This document shows, piece by piece, positions 1-9,091 of a DNA stretch of 64,000 bases. The position numbers were made by a program, and so were the translations under genes. Below the pieces are notes generated by a model, which saw only the letters and a program-made list of their open reading frames with translations, was not told the origin of the DNA and made no database searches. The DNA is taken from contig CAWGDC010000001.1 of the NCBI GenBank assembly GCA_963821325.1, positions 124,001-188,000 of the forward strand, given 5' to 3'. This DNA comes from PALSA-555 sp963821325. Lineage in GTDB: Bacteria; Actinomycetota; Acidimicrobiia; IMCC26256; PALSA-555. Within the stretch, counting starts at the first letter, position 1. The number at the start of each line of letters is the position of its first letter.

Positions 1-561
1 GTTGAGCGAAAGCTTGGCGAAATCCGACGTGCTCGTCAACAATGCCGCTGTCACCTACTTCTCGAGCCCTCCGAGACGTTCTCGGCGCGTCACTACGCCT
101 TGATGCTCGAAGTGCAGGTTCGAGCGCCGTTCGAGCTCGCGGAACTCGTCCTCCCGGGTATGCGTGCCCGCAAGCAAGGGTGGATCCTGAACATCTCCTC
201 TGGCGCGGCGGCGCCATCTGGAGGGGCCGCCCTACAGCCGGCGCGGGTACGCAGGCACGGTATACGGCATGTGCAAGGCCGCGCGGAGCGATTTACGTCG
301 GGTCTCGCGGCGGAGCTGTACGAGGACGGGATAGCAGTCAACGCGGTTGTCACCCTCGGGGTCTCGTGCCCACACCCGGCGTCGTGTACCACGGCCTCGA
401 CCGCGACGCTGCCCGCGGACGCATTGGAACCGGCCGAGGTGATGGCAGAAGCCGCGTCTCGTGCTGTGCAGCGGCGATCCGGCGGCGTTGACCGGTCGAA
501 TTCACTTATGCCCGACCCTTCCTCGTGGGCTGTCCTCCAGCTCATCCGCCGAGCATCGTGA
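1..561 (+). pseudogene. Short-chain dehydrogenase/reductase, partial and frame-disrupted
   Basis: The 5' end is cut by the window edge. Translation shows SDR hallmarks spread over different frames: DVLVNNAAVTYF near position 30 (the NNAG-type strand-4 motif), GWILNISSGAAAPSGGA near 180 (the catalytic-Ser strand), a YGMCKAA-type Tyr/Lys helix near 265, then FTSGLAAELYEDGIAVNAV in one frame and LVPTPGVVYHGLD in another. At least three shifts are needed to follow the protein. The family uses NAD(P)H to reduce carbonyls or oxidise alcohols. It lies just outside the outermost tRNA-derived repeat, so it may belong to the flanking DNA and not to the element. The family is clear; the substrate is not. 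Confidence 0.6.
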
Positions 562-614
562 AGATGCGCATCGCGGAGGCCAGACGGCTCCGCGGCGGAG
601 CCCTCGAGTGGCGA

Positions 615-667
615 TGATGTGGAGCGGACGACGGGATTCGAACCCGCGACCCTCACCTTGGGCAAGG
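615..667 (-). repeat. Displaced attachment-site copy: 3' portion of tRNA-Gly
   Basis: The 47 bases 615-661 are identical to 11045-11091, which is the T arm, acceptor 3' strand, CCA and flank of the intact tRNA-Gly gene. An extra G then interrupts the match and homology fades after GCAAGG. The 5' half of a tRNA (D arm, 5' acceptor strand) is absent, so this is not a functional tRNA. Such 3' fragments are left at the far end of elements that integrate into tRNA genes through a tyrosine recombinase. Confidence 0.8.
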
Positions 668-670
668 CGA

Positions 671-792
671 TGAACGCTTCCGCTGGAGACCGCTGGAACC
701 GCTGGAGTCCAGGTCAGCGGCTTGCGTTCTCCGCTGGAGACCGCTGGAACCGCTCGAGTCCGCTGCATTGGAGTAGCAGTTGGAGTAGCAGA
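671..792. repeat. 122-bp element-end repeat, copy 1
   Basis: It matches 4780-4901 at 119 of 122 positions by eye. It contains two copies of a roughly 31-bp unit built on CCGCTGGAGACCGCTGGAAC (680-710 and 731-761, 51 bp apart) and a tandem 12-mer TTGGAGTAGCAG (twice, about 769-792). Its position directly inside the att fragment suggests recombinase or excisionase arm-binding sites, which is an inference. The following stretch, 793-1054, shows no credible gene. Confidence 0.7.
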
Positions 793-940
793 GGTGCTCC
801 CCTATCGCATGGCTGCCGCGGCGTCAACCGATGGAGCTCGTGGCTGTGGGGATGCCGTACGTGTCGCTATATGCGCGCCATCATCCTCCGCGTGCGTGAT
901 CTCGTGCGCCTGTTCTGGCGTGCCCCGGACCGGCACTTGA

Positions 941-957
941 GTGACGCTTGGCGTCAC
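941..957. promoter_or_regulatory. Short inverted repeat in a gene-poor stretch
   Basis: GTGACGC and GCGTCAC flank a 3-base spacer, a perfect 7-3-7 palindrome. It is the only structured signal seen in the 262-base gap between the element-end repeat and the reductase fragment. It could be an old operator or a small hairpin; nothing in the surroundings decides between these. Confidence 0.25.
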
Positions 958-1054
958 CGCCGATCTCGACTTCGTACGCGCCGGGGACCGACGCCCTGAC
1001 GGTTCGAGGTCGACGACGCGAGCGGGCACTGCCATCGAACGCCGTCCTGAGTGG

Positions 1055-1249
1055 TCAGGTCGAGACGCGGTAGCGGAGGTGCACGACGCCGTTGCCAAAT
1101 CGGTGCTCGTCGAGGAGCTCAAGGTCGGTGCGGACGCCCGCCGGGAGCGCCGGCTTGCCACCGCCGAGGATCATGGGCCAAACGAAGAGCTGGCACTCGT
1201 CGACCAGGCCGGCTTCGAAGGCCCGGGCAGCGAGGTTCGCCCCGCGCAA
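1055..1249 (-). pseudogene. RibD C-terminal / dihydrofolate-reductase-like domain, C-terminal fragment
   Basis: About 64 residues match the end of the RibD_C/DHFR-like family: NLAARAFEAGLVDECQLFVW, then PMILGGGKPALP, then LELLDEHRFGNGVVHLRYR. Intact members are usually about 180-200 residues, so roughly the N-terminal two-thirds, including the NADPH-binding part, is missing. The fragment runs directly into the 3' end of the upstream SDR pseudogene with no spacer of its own, as expected after a deletion joined two genes. No function is expected. Confidence 0.65.
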
Positions 1250-1255
1250 ACGTCA

Positions 1256-2176
1256 TTAGGTGATGAAGCGGTGGATGGCCTCGTTGGCGTGGTCCTGAAA
1301 GGTCGGGTTGGCCAAGTCGGGGAAGATGTCCGTTTGGTCGACCAAGGGACCCTTTAAGCGTGTTGGCCGCGCTGGCGTAGAACACGCCACTCGACAGGGT
1401 CGGGTCGGTGACGCCGTCGACCAGTCGCTTCGCGCCCACGTCAAGTTTGTGGGCGAGACCCAGGGTGGGCATGACGTATTTGGCCGCTATACGCAGCGGT
1501 AGGGAAGGCCGTTGGGGGCTTGGGTGCCGGTGGTGTTGCCGGGGCTCACGGTGATGAAGCGGCGGTCGGGGTATTGGCGGGCCAGGTAGGCCATCCAGAG
1601 CGCCCCGATGTACTTGGCCTGCCCGAAGGCCAGGTTGAAGTCAGGTTTTCTGCTGGCGAAGTAGCTGCCGTCGATGACGGTAGCGAGTTCATCGGCAGAG
1701 GTTGAGACGAAGGATGGCCGTTTCATCCGCAACTTCGGAACTCCTCGGGCTGCTTCACTTCCGACGAAGACCGCAACCTCGCCAAGCCGGTCCTCGGCCA
1801 GGAGCCCTTCGAGGAGGACGACGTGGCCAAGGACGTTCGTCGCGAACACGGTGGTGACCCCGTCAGCGGTCAAGTCCATCGAATTGCGGGCCAATGACAC
1901 CGGCGTTCATGACCAGCGCGTCGAGGGATCCGTCGATGGCCGCAAGGCCGGCGCGGACCGAACCCAGATCGGCGACGTCCATGAGAATGATGTCGAAGAT
2001 GCGCCGGCCGGTCGCGGCTTCGAGTTCGGCCTTTGCCTTTGTCGCCCGATCTTGGTTCCGGCACGCCAAGTAGATGCGCGCGAACTCGGGACGTAACGCC
2101 AGTTGCCGGGCCACATCCTTGCCGATCCCGGCGTTGGCGCCCGTGATGAGTACTGTCTTGCCCTTTGGTCAGTCAT
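1256..2176 (-). pseudogene. Retinol-dehydrogenase-like SDR, multiple frameshifts
   Basis: Reading through about four frame changes reconstructs a full SDR of about 300 residues: start MTDQ at 2176, then KGKTVLITGANAGIGKDVAR (the TGxxxGIG cofactor motif), DALVMNAGVIG, a catalytic region with Tyr and Lys in the Q-AKYIGALW segment, then VSPGNTTGTQA and the tail DIFPDLANPTFQDHANEAIH. Breaks lie just after the start, near 1885, near 1490 and near 1350. It is transcribed away from the TetR gene at 2272 across 95 bp that hold operator-like repeats, so it was probably that regulator's target. As written it cannot make an intact enzyme. Confidence 0.7.
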
Positions 2177-2203
2177 GCGATGTGTCGTCCTCTCGCTCCA
2201 AAA

Positions 2204-2265
2204 TGGGTTATGCAACCCACTCTGACAGTCCGTACTGGGTTGTCAAACTCAAAATCTGGTAATAT
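2204..2265. promoter_or_regulatory. Divergent promoter/operator between the SDR and TetR genes
   Basis: TGGGTT (2204-2209) and AACCCA (2214-2219) form a perfect 6-4-6 palindrome, and a third TGGGTT half-site lies at 2236-2241. A possible -35 TTGTCA (2240-2245) and -10 TAATAT (2260-2265) precede the TetR ATG at 2272 by so little that the mRNA may be leaderless; the 14-base spacing is short. This is the usual layout for a TetR protein that represses itself and a divergent neighbour. Confidence 0.5.
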
Positions 2266-2271
2266 TGGTGC

Positions 2272-2877
2272 ATGGTCAACGAGACGAGTGACCGGCCGAG
2301 GCTCACCCCCAAGGGAGCACGCACCCGGGCACGAATAGTGGAGGAGGCCGCCGCCCTGATCCATGAGCGCGGGGTGGCGGGCACCACCTTGGAAGACGTC
2401 AAGGTGGCGGCGGAGGTCAGCGGCTCTCAGATGTACCACTACTTCCCCGACAAGAACGAACTCGTGCAGGCGGTCATCGACTACCAAGCCGACACCATCG
2501 TCAATCGCCAGCGGCACGCGCTCGGCAGCGCGAACGGAGTCGAAGCCTGGCGGAACATGGTGATCACCGCAGCGAAGCGCACCAAAGCAAAGGGGGGCTG
2601 CCCACTTGGCTCGCTCGTTGGTCAACTCGCCGAGAGTGACCCCGAGGCCCGAGCGCTCATCGCGGCAGGGTTCGATCAGTGGGCAGCCGCCATCAGCGAT
2701 GGACTCAGATCCCTTCATGCCGACGGGAAACTCCCGTCCGACATCGACCCGGACGACCTCGCCACGACTCTGCTCGCCACGCTCCAAGGAGGGCTTCTAC
2801 TCGCCCAGGTGCAACGGAGTACCCGCCCGTTCGAAACTGCGGTCAATACCCTCCTCGCCCTTGCCATCGGCAGATGA
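2272..2877 (+). CDS. TetR/AcrR-family transcriptional regulator
   Basis: 201 residues, intact and of normal length for the family. The N-terminal helix-turn-helix spans about residues 20-65 (TRARIVEEAAALIHERG, then TTLEDVKVAAEVSGSQMYHY, then FPDKNELVQAV). The C-terminal ligand domain carries KGGCPLGSLVGQLAESDPEA, the TetR_C_33-like pattern of regulators paired with oxidoreductases. It is divergent from a frame-broken SDR gene, with a palindrome in the shared intergenic region, so autorepression and control of the SDR are likely. It is one of the few cargo genes here with an uninterrupted frame. Confidence 0.9.
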   Translation: MVNETSDRPRLTPKGARTRARIVEEAAALIHERGVAGTTLEDVKVAAEVSGSQMYHYFPDKNELVQAVIDYQADTIVNRQRHALGSANGVEAWRNMVITAAKRTKAKGGCPLGSLVGQLAESDPEARALIAAGFDQWAAAISDGLRSLHADGKLPSDIDPDDLATTLLATLQGGLLLAQVQRSTRPFETAVNTLLALAIGR

Positions 2878-3595
2878 GCCCAAGCCGGGTTCGTTCACAG
2901 CCATCGCCGAGGTCGGCTCACGGCTCTTGGATAAAGCAGCTGCCTCAGCACGATGCGCTTCGGACCCGCTGCCGTTCGGAGGCGGGACGCCGCGTCGTTG
3001 AGTGGGTTGAGCCGGGCTGGCATTCTCTGAACTCATTTAATCTGACCCCGACTGCCCGTAGCTCTTCAACATGGACCGATCTGGTCAAGATCAGCGGAAC
3101 TTTCGTGACCACTCCTCGCGTGGGGGAGACGTTCTACCTCGACCTTGACGAGACAGCAGTCTCCGGCCTCTACATAGAAGTACATCTGTCGCACCGCCTG
3201 ATGTAATTGAGATCGGACCGTCAAGGAAGCGACACATCGACGCCGACAACAACGTTCATTGAAATCACTCTCACGCCCCACGGGTCCACGGCACAAATGT
3301 GACGGTGCAATTCTCCGACCTAAGTGAGGAGGATGCCACTTCTTATCCGCAACTCTGTGCGCCTTACATTCGCACCGGATTGCAATCGCCTTGGGTGGAA
3401 CCGATCCCGCGAATGGAAACTGAGTCAGGAACCGCATTCTTTGAGGTCAATCCTCAAGTCCACTACTGGAGTCGCGGCAGGGCCTGAGCAGACGCCATCA
3501 AAGGCCGCCCACTGACGGCGAAAGGTCGACCCACACGTCGACGGATCGTGGACACGGCGGCGGACCGACTCCCGCCGCGACACATCCTCGGCGGT
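2878..3595. other. 718-bp stretch without a recognisable gene
   Basis: Short frames occur on both strands, but none has a convincing start, a family motif or consistent codon bias. The stretch reads as less GC-rich than its neighbours (for example around 3025-3060 and 3180-3260). A plus-strand frame ending at 3206 contains VKISGTFVTTPRVGETFYLD, which looks protein-like but has no start that can be defended. It is probably decayed coding DNA of the mobile element. Confidence 0.4.
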
Positions 3596-4633
3596 CTAGG
3601 ACGCGGTGAGGACGTATCGAGTGCCGACAACGCTTGGGGCGTAGTTGTTCGGGGCGAACGCATTCGCGAGGGCGGCGGCTGCTCGCCAGCCAGTGCAGTG
3701 TCCTGGGGCGACGATTCGAGGCGCGACGAGCTCGATGAGGTCGTGCACCGTCGGTTCGATGCGGTCTTGGACGGTCGTGCCAGCGAGGTGGTAGCCGCCC
3801 AGGAGGAGATCGATCGGCTGGTCGGGGTGTAGTCGTCGTGCTTCGAGCCCGACGTTGACGACGCCAGCGTGCGAGCACGCGGTGAACACCGCGGTTCCGC
3901 GGCCGCGGACGCTCGCGGCGAGGAAGCGTTCGTCGTGGATACCGAGATCGAGTGTGACCTTGCCGTCGCGCCAGCTGTGGTGTCCTGGCAGCCCGGTTTC
4001 GTAGCTCGTCTGGCGCGGGATGTCGCCGCTGCCAAGGAGCAGTTCGCTCACCATGTGGACTTCTGCATTGGCGACGACGGTGGCGCCTGCCCTTTTGATG
4101 TCGTCGATGGGGGCTCCGGGGGAACATTGCGATGATGTCGAGCGGAGTGAGGATCCCGCGCTGGTCGGGTCGGTCAGGGTGGACATCGACAACGAGCGGG
4201 GCTCGACCGGTGCGGTCGCGCTCGGCGGCGATCGCTTCAACAACGGTGGTGATCCCCGAGTGGTCCCAGTGCCAGTGCGATAGGAACAGCACATCGATGC
4301 TTGACAAGTCGACCGCCAAGCGCTCGGCGTTGGCGAGCCAAAAATCTCCGTAGGGACCGACGTCGAAGAGAACTGTTGCCGTACGCTCCGCCCGGCACGC
4401 AGTAGCGAGCGCGGAGAAGCCATGACACGCCACGCAGAGGTGGTCGAAGCCGACCACACAGTCGTGGCCCTCGTGCTCGCCGCTCGGCGGGATCTGGCTG
4501 AGCAGGTAGGCAAGCTCCGGGAGCTGCGGTACTCCGGGAGCGATGCTCGAGAGGGTGTCCGTCGCGTGTCGACGACGATCGTAATCGTGAGCTCGTCAAG
4601 GTCGGGCGCAACTGCACCCACGTGTGTCGTCAT
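3596..4633 (-). pseudogene. MBL-fold metallo-hydrolase (COG1237-like), frame-disrupted
   Basis: Joining three frames gives a beta-lactamase-fold hydrolase of about 340 residues: start MTTHVGAVAPDLDELT, then VLFLSHWHWDHSG (the HxHxDH zinc motif), TVVANAEVHMVSELLLGSG, FTACSHAGVVNVGLEARR, LLLGGYHL and APGHCTGW. The second His, the GGYHL and the GHC segments fit the COG1237 branch (pterin-ribofuranosyl-synthase-like MBL proteins). Shifts fall near 4560 and near 4110. All metal ligands are present, so a corrected sequence could encode an active enzyme. An alternative start is at 4654. It is the last gene before the inner att copy; the substrate cannot be read. Confidence 0.65.
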
Positions 4634-4728
4634 GCGTCGTGACCCCGGTTGCATTGAAGGGAAATCGGAGTTGCCGTGTGTCCACGTTGACCCCAGTTTC
4701 GCCCCGGCCCCGTTCCCTCGTGTGGGTT

Positions 4729-4779
4729 ATGTGGAGCGGACGACGGGATTCAAACCCGCGACCCTCACATGGAAGGTGA
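4729..4779 (-). repeat. Displaced attachment-site copy, inner, degenerate
   Basis: It repeats the tRNA-Gly 3' portion with G-to-A at 4752 (TTCAAACCC in place of TTCGAACCC) and a damaged anticodon-stem region (CACATGGAAGG in place of CACCTTGGCAAGG). No 5' tRNA half is present. It separates an outer cargo block (about 793-4728) from an inner block (4902-11049) that carries the recombinase. It is best explained as the far end of the inner element, or as an old junction between two tandem insertions. Confidence 0.75.
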
Positions 4780-4901
4780 TGAACGCTTCCGCTGGAGATC
4801 GGTGGAACCGCTGGAGTCCAGGTCAGCGGCTTGCGTTCTCCGCTGGAGACCGCTGGAACCGCTGGAGTCCGCTGCATTGGAGTAGCAGTTGGAGTAGCAG
4901 A
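4780..4901. repeat. 122-bp element-end repeat, copy 2
   Basis: 119 of 122 bases match 671-792, including both roughly 31-bp CCGCTGGAGACCGCTGGAAC units and the tandem TTGGAGTAGCAG 12-mers. As in copy 1, it directly abuts a tRNA-Gly 3' fragment. No gene was recognised between it and position 5044; a short frame ending at 5013 has no family signature. Confidence 0.7.
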
Positions 4902-5043
4902 CGGGCCTAGCACGATCGAAGCCTCAACCTACGACGCGATTGTTGCGGAACCCACCAAGTCGATCGATCCGGCAGACATGGCGCTTCTATCCGGACGCGG
5001 GTTCTCGCGATGAGTTTCGGGAAGGGACGTAGTCTCAAGAACC

Positions 5044-5574
5044 ATGAAAACAAAGAACCTTGGTGAAGCCGAAGGGCTGCCCACGATCGAGTGGTCGGAA
5101 GTTGAAACGCAGCTCGCCGACCTTCTGACGCACGACGACCCGCGCTCGCCGAACCGCTCGACGTTCTGGCTGACGACCCTGAACGGCGACGGAAGCCCAC
5201 ACGTGACGAGCGTGGGCGCGCTCTGGCACGCGGGATCATGCTGGTTCCAGACCGGCGAACGCACCAGCAAGGCGAAGAACGTTGCCGCGACCCGCGCTGC
5301 TCGATCAGCGTGGCCACGAAAGGCTTCGACGTGATGGTCGCAGGCGAAGCCGGGCGCGTGACCGACCCGAAGGTCGTGGCCGAGATCGCGGCGTTGTGGG
5401 CGAAGGGCGGATGGCCCGCTCAGGCCGACGACTCGGGAACCGGCATCACCGCGCCGTTCAATGCGCCGACACTCGGTCCGCCGCCGTGGTTCGTCTACGA
5501 AATCAAGCCGCGCACTGCGACCGCCGTCGGTACCGCCGAGGAGACGCCGGGTTCGAACGCGTTGGCGGTTCTGA
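5044..5574 (+). pseudogene. Pyridoxamine-phosphate-oxidase-like flavin/F420-binding protein, two frame breaks
   Basis: The PNPOx-like split-barrel fold is recognised from RSTFWLTTLNGDGSPHVTSV, GALWHAGSCWFQTGERTSKA, then in a second frame DPRCSISVATKGFDVMVAGE, AGRVTDPKVVAEIAALWAKG and TAPFNAPTLGPPPWFVYEI. A third frame supplies the family's typical end TRWRF and a stop at 5574. Breaks fall near 5285 and 5550. Intact members of about 170 residues bind FMN or F420 and reduce or oxidise small molecules. With both breaks corrected the length is normal. The ATG at 5044 opens directly into the conserved N-terminus. Confidence 0.7.
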
Positions 5575-5666
5575 AGTCGGCGCGATCTGCGGGTCCTCGA
5601 GAAGCGATCGATCGGCCTGAGCCTGTGCGCTATCCGGCCACGGCGCGCGGATGAGCCGACGCCCAT

Positions 5667-5691
5667 GAGGTGGCATAGCGGCATCAGTAGC
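5667..5691. repeat. 25-bp direct repeat, copy A
   Basis: A 25-base sequence beginning GAGGTGGCATAGCGG and ending CAGTAGC is identical to 10968-10992, near the other end of the inner element. It is non-coding in both places. It may be a transposon or recombinase site, or a shared control element. Confidence 0.6.
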
Positions 5692-5812
5692 AGATCATCG
5701 ACCCGCTCCGGTGCGCCGGTAGAACACGATGTGCTCGTTCGTCAGCTGTCGGAGTAGTGCGGAAGTCTGCCGTGAGCAGGTCGGCGAGCGCCGGTTTGCG
5801 CCCTTCAGCGTT

Positions 5813-6422
5813 TTAGTGCGCGGCCTCGAACGTGTACCCGAAGGCCTTGGGTTCGCCCTTGAAGTAGTAGGTGTCGAGCTGCTCGAGGGTGAACCCGGCC
5901 TGTTGGATGCTTTCGGGGAGTCGCCGAGTGAGATGGCAGCCTCCAGCGAGGCGCTTGTTCAACGGCTCGCTACGGGCCTGCCATTTGGCGACGCCCGGGT
6001 CGGGTGCGTGGCCGTGTTCCACGAAATGGAACGATCCGTCGGGTTTCATGACGCGGCGGATCTCCTCCAGCGCCGATGCCAAGTCGGGGATCGTGCAGAG
6101 GGTCCAGGTCGAGAGCACTGCGTCGAAGCTTCCCGATGGAGGTCGAGGTGTTCGCCGGTGAGGCCCGCGAACTCGACGGCGGTAGGGGTTCGGGCGATCC
6201 TGGGCTCCGCGAGACGCATGCAGACCTTGGACGGCTCCACCGCCAAGACTTTGGTGACCTCGGCGGGGTAGTACCGGGCGTTGAGCCCAGTGCCGAAACC
6301 GATCTCCACGACCTCGCCCCGCAGCCCCTCGCAGACTGGGCGTGCACCTCGCGGACCGGCTTGCGGCCCATGACGACATCCTGAAAGTGGGGAAGGACGT
6401 GCTCCTGGTAGATCCCATTCAC
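5813..6422 (-). pseudogene. Class I SAM-dependent methyltransferase, frame-disrupted
   Basis: Three frames together encode about 200 residues: GTG start at 6422 giving NGIYQEHVLPHFQDVVMGRK, then GEVVEIGFGTGLNARYYP (motif I, SAM binding), VLAVEPSKVCMRLAEPRI, FDAVLSTWTLCTIPDLASAL, EEIRRVMKPDGSFHFVEHGH and a C-terminal FKGEPKAFGYTFEAAH. The order and the EHGHAPDPGVAKWQ segment resemble METTL7/PmtA-like methyltransferases. It lies just downstream of, and on the same strand as, the membrane-protein and permease genes. The substrate is unknown; metalloid or thiol methylation would fit the neighbouring efflux genes but is only a guess. Confidence 0.65.
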
Positions 6423-6493
6423 ATCCTCGCTTGTCTGAGGAGTCCCAGCCACACCCTGCAGCGCACCAAGGCGGCGATGGACCGCCGAGGGGT

Positions 6494-7155
6494 CTAGGCG
6501 CCGGTCCAACAGCCGAGCACGGTGATGCCGACTCCGACAGCGACTTGGGATCGAGTCTTGAACCCGATCCGAACGGCACCGCCAGGCCCGACGTGTCGAC
6601 GAAGAGCACTTTGTAGTCCTTGCGCAACACGAGGGAGCCGTTGGCGGTGACGAAGGCACCCTGGGCCACGTCCTTGAGTTGCTCCGACTTACCCAGCTGG
6701 GCTCGCAGTGACGCGAAGTATGCGGTGGTCTCGGCTCGGCTCGAGAGCTCTTTGACCGAGACCGCCATGACACCGTTGGGATACACGTAGCGACACGAGT
6801 ACAGGTGATCGACCCACGTCGGTGTGCTCACCGTGGTGGCCGATGCCCCAAGCGCCGAGGTGAGCTCGCTTTGGGCTTCGGGGGCGCAGACCATCTGTGC
6901 GGACTCGGACGGATACGGGCCTGCGGGCTGGGCGATGTGTCGGATCGTGCGCGCGGTCGCCGACGGCGAGGGGCTCGAACCGGTCCCGAGGACGAACACC
7001 AGTCCGCCAGCCACCGCGGCAAGGATGACAAGTCCGGCAGCAAGATATTGCGCCCGCCCGCGCTGTCGCCTCGTCAGCTTGGGTCTCATCGGCCGCTGCT
7101 CCGTCGAGCTTTTGGCCTTTCCCGCAGGGTCCCGCTCCCACGGTACCAACGACAC
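6494..7155 (-). CDS. Membrane-anchored extracytoplasmic protein of unknown function
   Basis: GTG start at 7155 after an AGGGAG ribosome-binding site. A basic N-terminus (RPKLTRRQRGRAQ) leads into one membrane helix at about residues 36-57 (LAAGLVILAAVAGGLVFVLG), then a Ser/Pro/Ala-rich linker and a soluble domain with two Cys (QMVCAPE and LYSCRYVYPNG) that could form a disulfide outside the cell. A frame break near 6555 separates this from a tail ending TVLGCWTGA at 6494, which adds a hydrophobic C-terminus. No family is recognised. The same-strand context with a permease suggests a role at the envelope. Confidence 0.5.
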
Positions 7156-7169
7156 TTCGCCCCACTCCC

Positions 7170-7282
7170 TCAGTGACCATCATCTGGTTCGCCGGCGTCC
7201 TTGGGGCACTGCGTGCGACCCATCATGAACCAGCACACGGCCAGGCAGCCGCCGCCACACACCAGGACCGGCAACAACGCGC
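7170..7282 (-). CDS. Very short Cys-rich membrane peptide
   Basis: About 37 residues are open directly after the permease stop: LSALLPVLVCGGGCLAVCWF, then MMGRTQCPKDAGEPDDGH and a stop at 7170. It has one hydrophobic helix with three Cys and a fourth Cys in a polar tail. No ATG or GTG is well placed; a TTG or CTG near 7278 would be needed. Position, on the same strand between the permease and the membrane protein, is the main support. It could be a small metal-binding partner or chance. Confidence 0.35.
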
Positions 7283-8659
7283 TCAGGGTCGACTCCTCAC
7301 TCGATCGGGTACGGGGTCTGAAGGCTCAGGCTCGGATGCCGGCGTCTCGTACCGGTCCGGGGTGGCGTCGAAACGCTCGGCGCAGCGGTCCGAGCAGAAC
7401 CAGTAGTCGCGCCGTCACGGGTTCGTGCGCCGGGGCGTTGGCGATCTGGACCTGCATGCCACACACCGGGTCGAGCGCATAGCCGGCGCCGCCACCGAGC
7501 CGGTGCGGTTGCGGTACAGCCAGTACAAGTACCCGGCAACACGCAAGAAGATGATGTTGAGGAACGTCGTGTAGTTCCAGTGAAACGCCGTGCGCCACGA
7601 TCGGCCTCGACTGGGCGGGGCGGCACCAACCCGGCGGCAGCGAAGAGGCCCTCCACGATGAGGCCGGCCGCGGCCATGACCGCCCAGAACCAGCGAGCAG
7701 CCGCAGCGTCAGCGGCGACGCCGTAGTACTTGCGGTAGATCAACAGCAAGGGAAGCGTGATCAGGTCGGCGAAGATGAACGCGACCACCCCGCCGAAGCT
7801 GATCCCGCCGTGCCAGAGTGCCGCGGCGAGGGGCACGTTGCCGATCGAGCACACGAAGCTGATGATGGCGATGAACGGGCCGACGAGCGACGTTCTCGAG
7901 GGTGGTCCAGAAGCCGTGGCCGTGCAAGAACACGGCGTTCCACACGTGCGTCGGGACCAGGACCGTCAGGAAGCCGGCGACGACGTAGCCGATCACGAGC
8001 TCGCGCGCGCAGCATGGTCAGATCCGCCACGGAGTAGCTGGCGGCATCCGACCAGGCCGCCCGCGAGCGCAACTTGACGTGCCACGGCTCGGGCTCGAGC
8101 TCGGCTTGGCGCTCGTCGCTCACCCCGGCCATCGCCTGATGCTCGTCTGCGCCCGGCCCCGACTCGATGGCAGACGCCGGCGTGCCTGCTCGCCGGCGGT
8201 GCCCGATCACGAGCGAACCGGTCAGCGCCAAGAGCACGATCATGATCGCCCCGCCGACGAACTCGGCCGCGGCGAACTGCCAGCCGATCAGCACCACCAG
8301 GACGATGCCGAGCTCGACGACCAGGTTGGTGGAGGCGAACATGAACACCATCGCCGTCGACGAAGTCGGCGCCCTTCTGGAACAGCGACTTGGCCATCGC
8401 CGTCGCCGCGTACGAACACGACGACGACACCATCCCGAAGCCCGAGGCCCGCGCCACCGCCGCCGGCCGGTGGTCGCCCAGCCCGCGCTGCATCTGCTCG
8501 CGGGACACGAACGCCTGCACCGCACCCGACAGGCCGAAGCCCAGAGATCAGCGGCCAGAGCGTCTCCCAGAACATGAAGAAGCCCTCACGCAGGCTCCGG
8601 CCCACATCATCGAGCACGCTGGCCAGCGCCGTCACCCGCGCACCCCGTTTCGAGCTCAA
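7283..8659 (-). pseudogene. ArsP/DUF318-type permease with C-terminal YHS domain, frame-disrupted
   Basis: Pieces in several frames build a multi-helix permease of the PF03773 type: REGFFMFWETLWPLI, QAFVSREQMQRGLGDHRPAA, GFGMVSSSCSYAATAMAKSL (the conserved Ser/Cys helix), VFMFASTNLVVELGIVLVVL, then MIGYVVAGFLTVLVP and ISFGGVVAFIFADLITLPLL. The C-terminus carries a YHS metal-binding module: LDPVCGMQVQIANAPA, then YWFCSDRCAERFDATPDRY, ending at 7283. At least four breaks are present. A TTG at 8659, four bases past the ArsR stop, is the likely start. Relatives export arsenicals or other metal(loid)s; the ArsR partner fits. Confidence 0.6.
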
Positions 8660-8662
8660 CGC

Positions 8663-9091
8663 TCACCGCTCCTCGATCATCCGCGGGCCCTCGTAGCACG
8701 AGCGGCGCGGCCGGGCGTTCGACCGGGGCCGGCTCGCCAAGCGGCTGAACTCCAGTAGTCGGAGCAAACAGTGCTCGAGGAGCGGCTCCGGGAAGCGATC
8801 CGCCAAGCGATAGAACACCACCCGGCCGTCCCGCCTCGTCTGCACCAGACCCGCGGTGCGTAACAACTTCAGTCCATAGCTGACCGCGTCCTCACTGACA
8901 CTCAGGGCCAACGCGAGATCGCCGACGCAGAGCTCGTCCACCAGATGCAGCGCATACAACAGCCGGACCCGCACCGGATCCCCCATCAACGACAGCAGGC
9001 CCGCCAGCCGGCCGGCATCGTCCGCGCCGATCCCCTCCTGGCGAGCCGTCACCACCAGCCCCCGGTCCACCGCACCACCCAACTGGCTCAT
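8663..9091 (-). CDS. ArsR/SmtB-family metal-responsive regulator
   Basis: A winged-helix repressor of about 142 residues from the ATG at 9091 (MSQLGGAVDR). The core is LSLMGDPVRVRLLYALHLVD, ELCVGDLALALSVSEDAVSY, GLKLLRTAGLVQTRRDGRVV, FYRLAD. The ELCVGDLA segment is the family's alpha-3 metal site, with one Cys; a further Cys at EHCLLRLLEF could contribute, as in Cd/Pb sensors. The longer start at 9127 would put the operator inside the coding region, so 9091 is preferred. It is followed almost without a gap by the permease it should control. The metal cannot be decided from sequence. Confidence 0.85.
   Translation of the reverse strand: MSQLGGAVDRGLVVTARQEGIGADDAGRLAGLLSLMGDPVRVRLLYALHLVDELCVGDLALALSVSEDAVSYGLKLLRTAGLVQTRRDGRVVFYRLADRFPEPLLEHCLLRLLEFSRLASRPRSNARPRRSCYEGPRMIEER

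Noticed and set aside
671..792. CRISPR array
   Set aside because: Only two repeat units per copy, similar sequence in the spacer of both copies, and no cas genes anywhere in the window.
615..4779. Two additional tRNA-Gly genes
   Set aside because: Both copies lack the 5' acceptor strand and D arm and cannot fold into a tRNA; they are attachment-site fragments.
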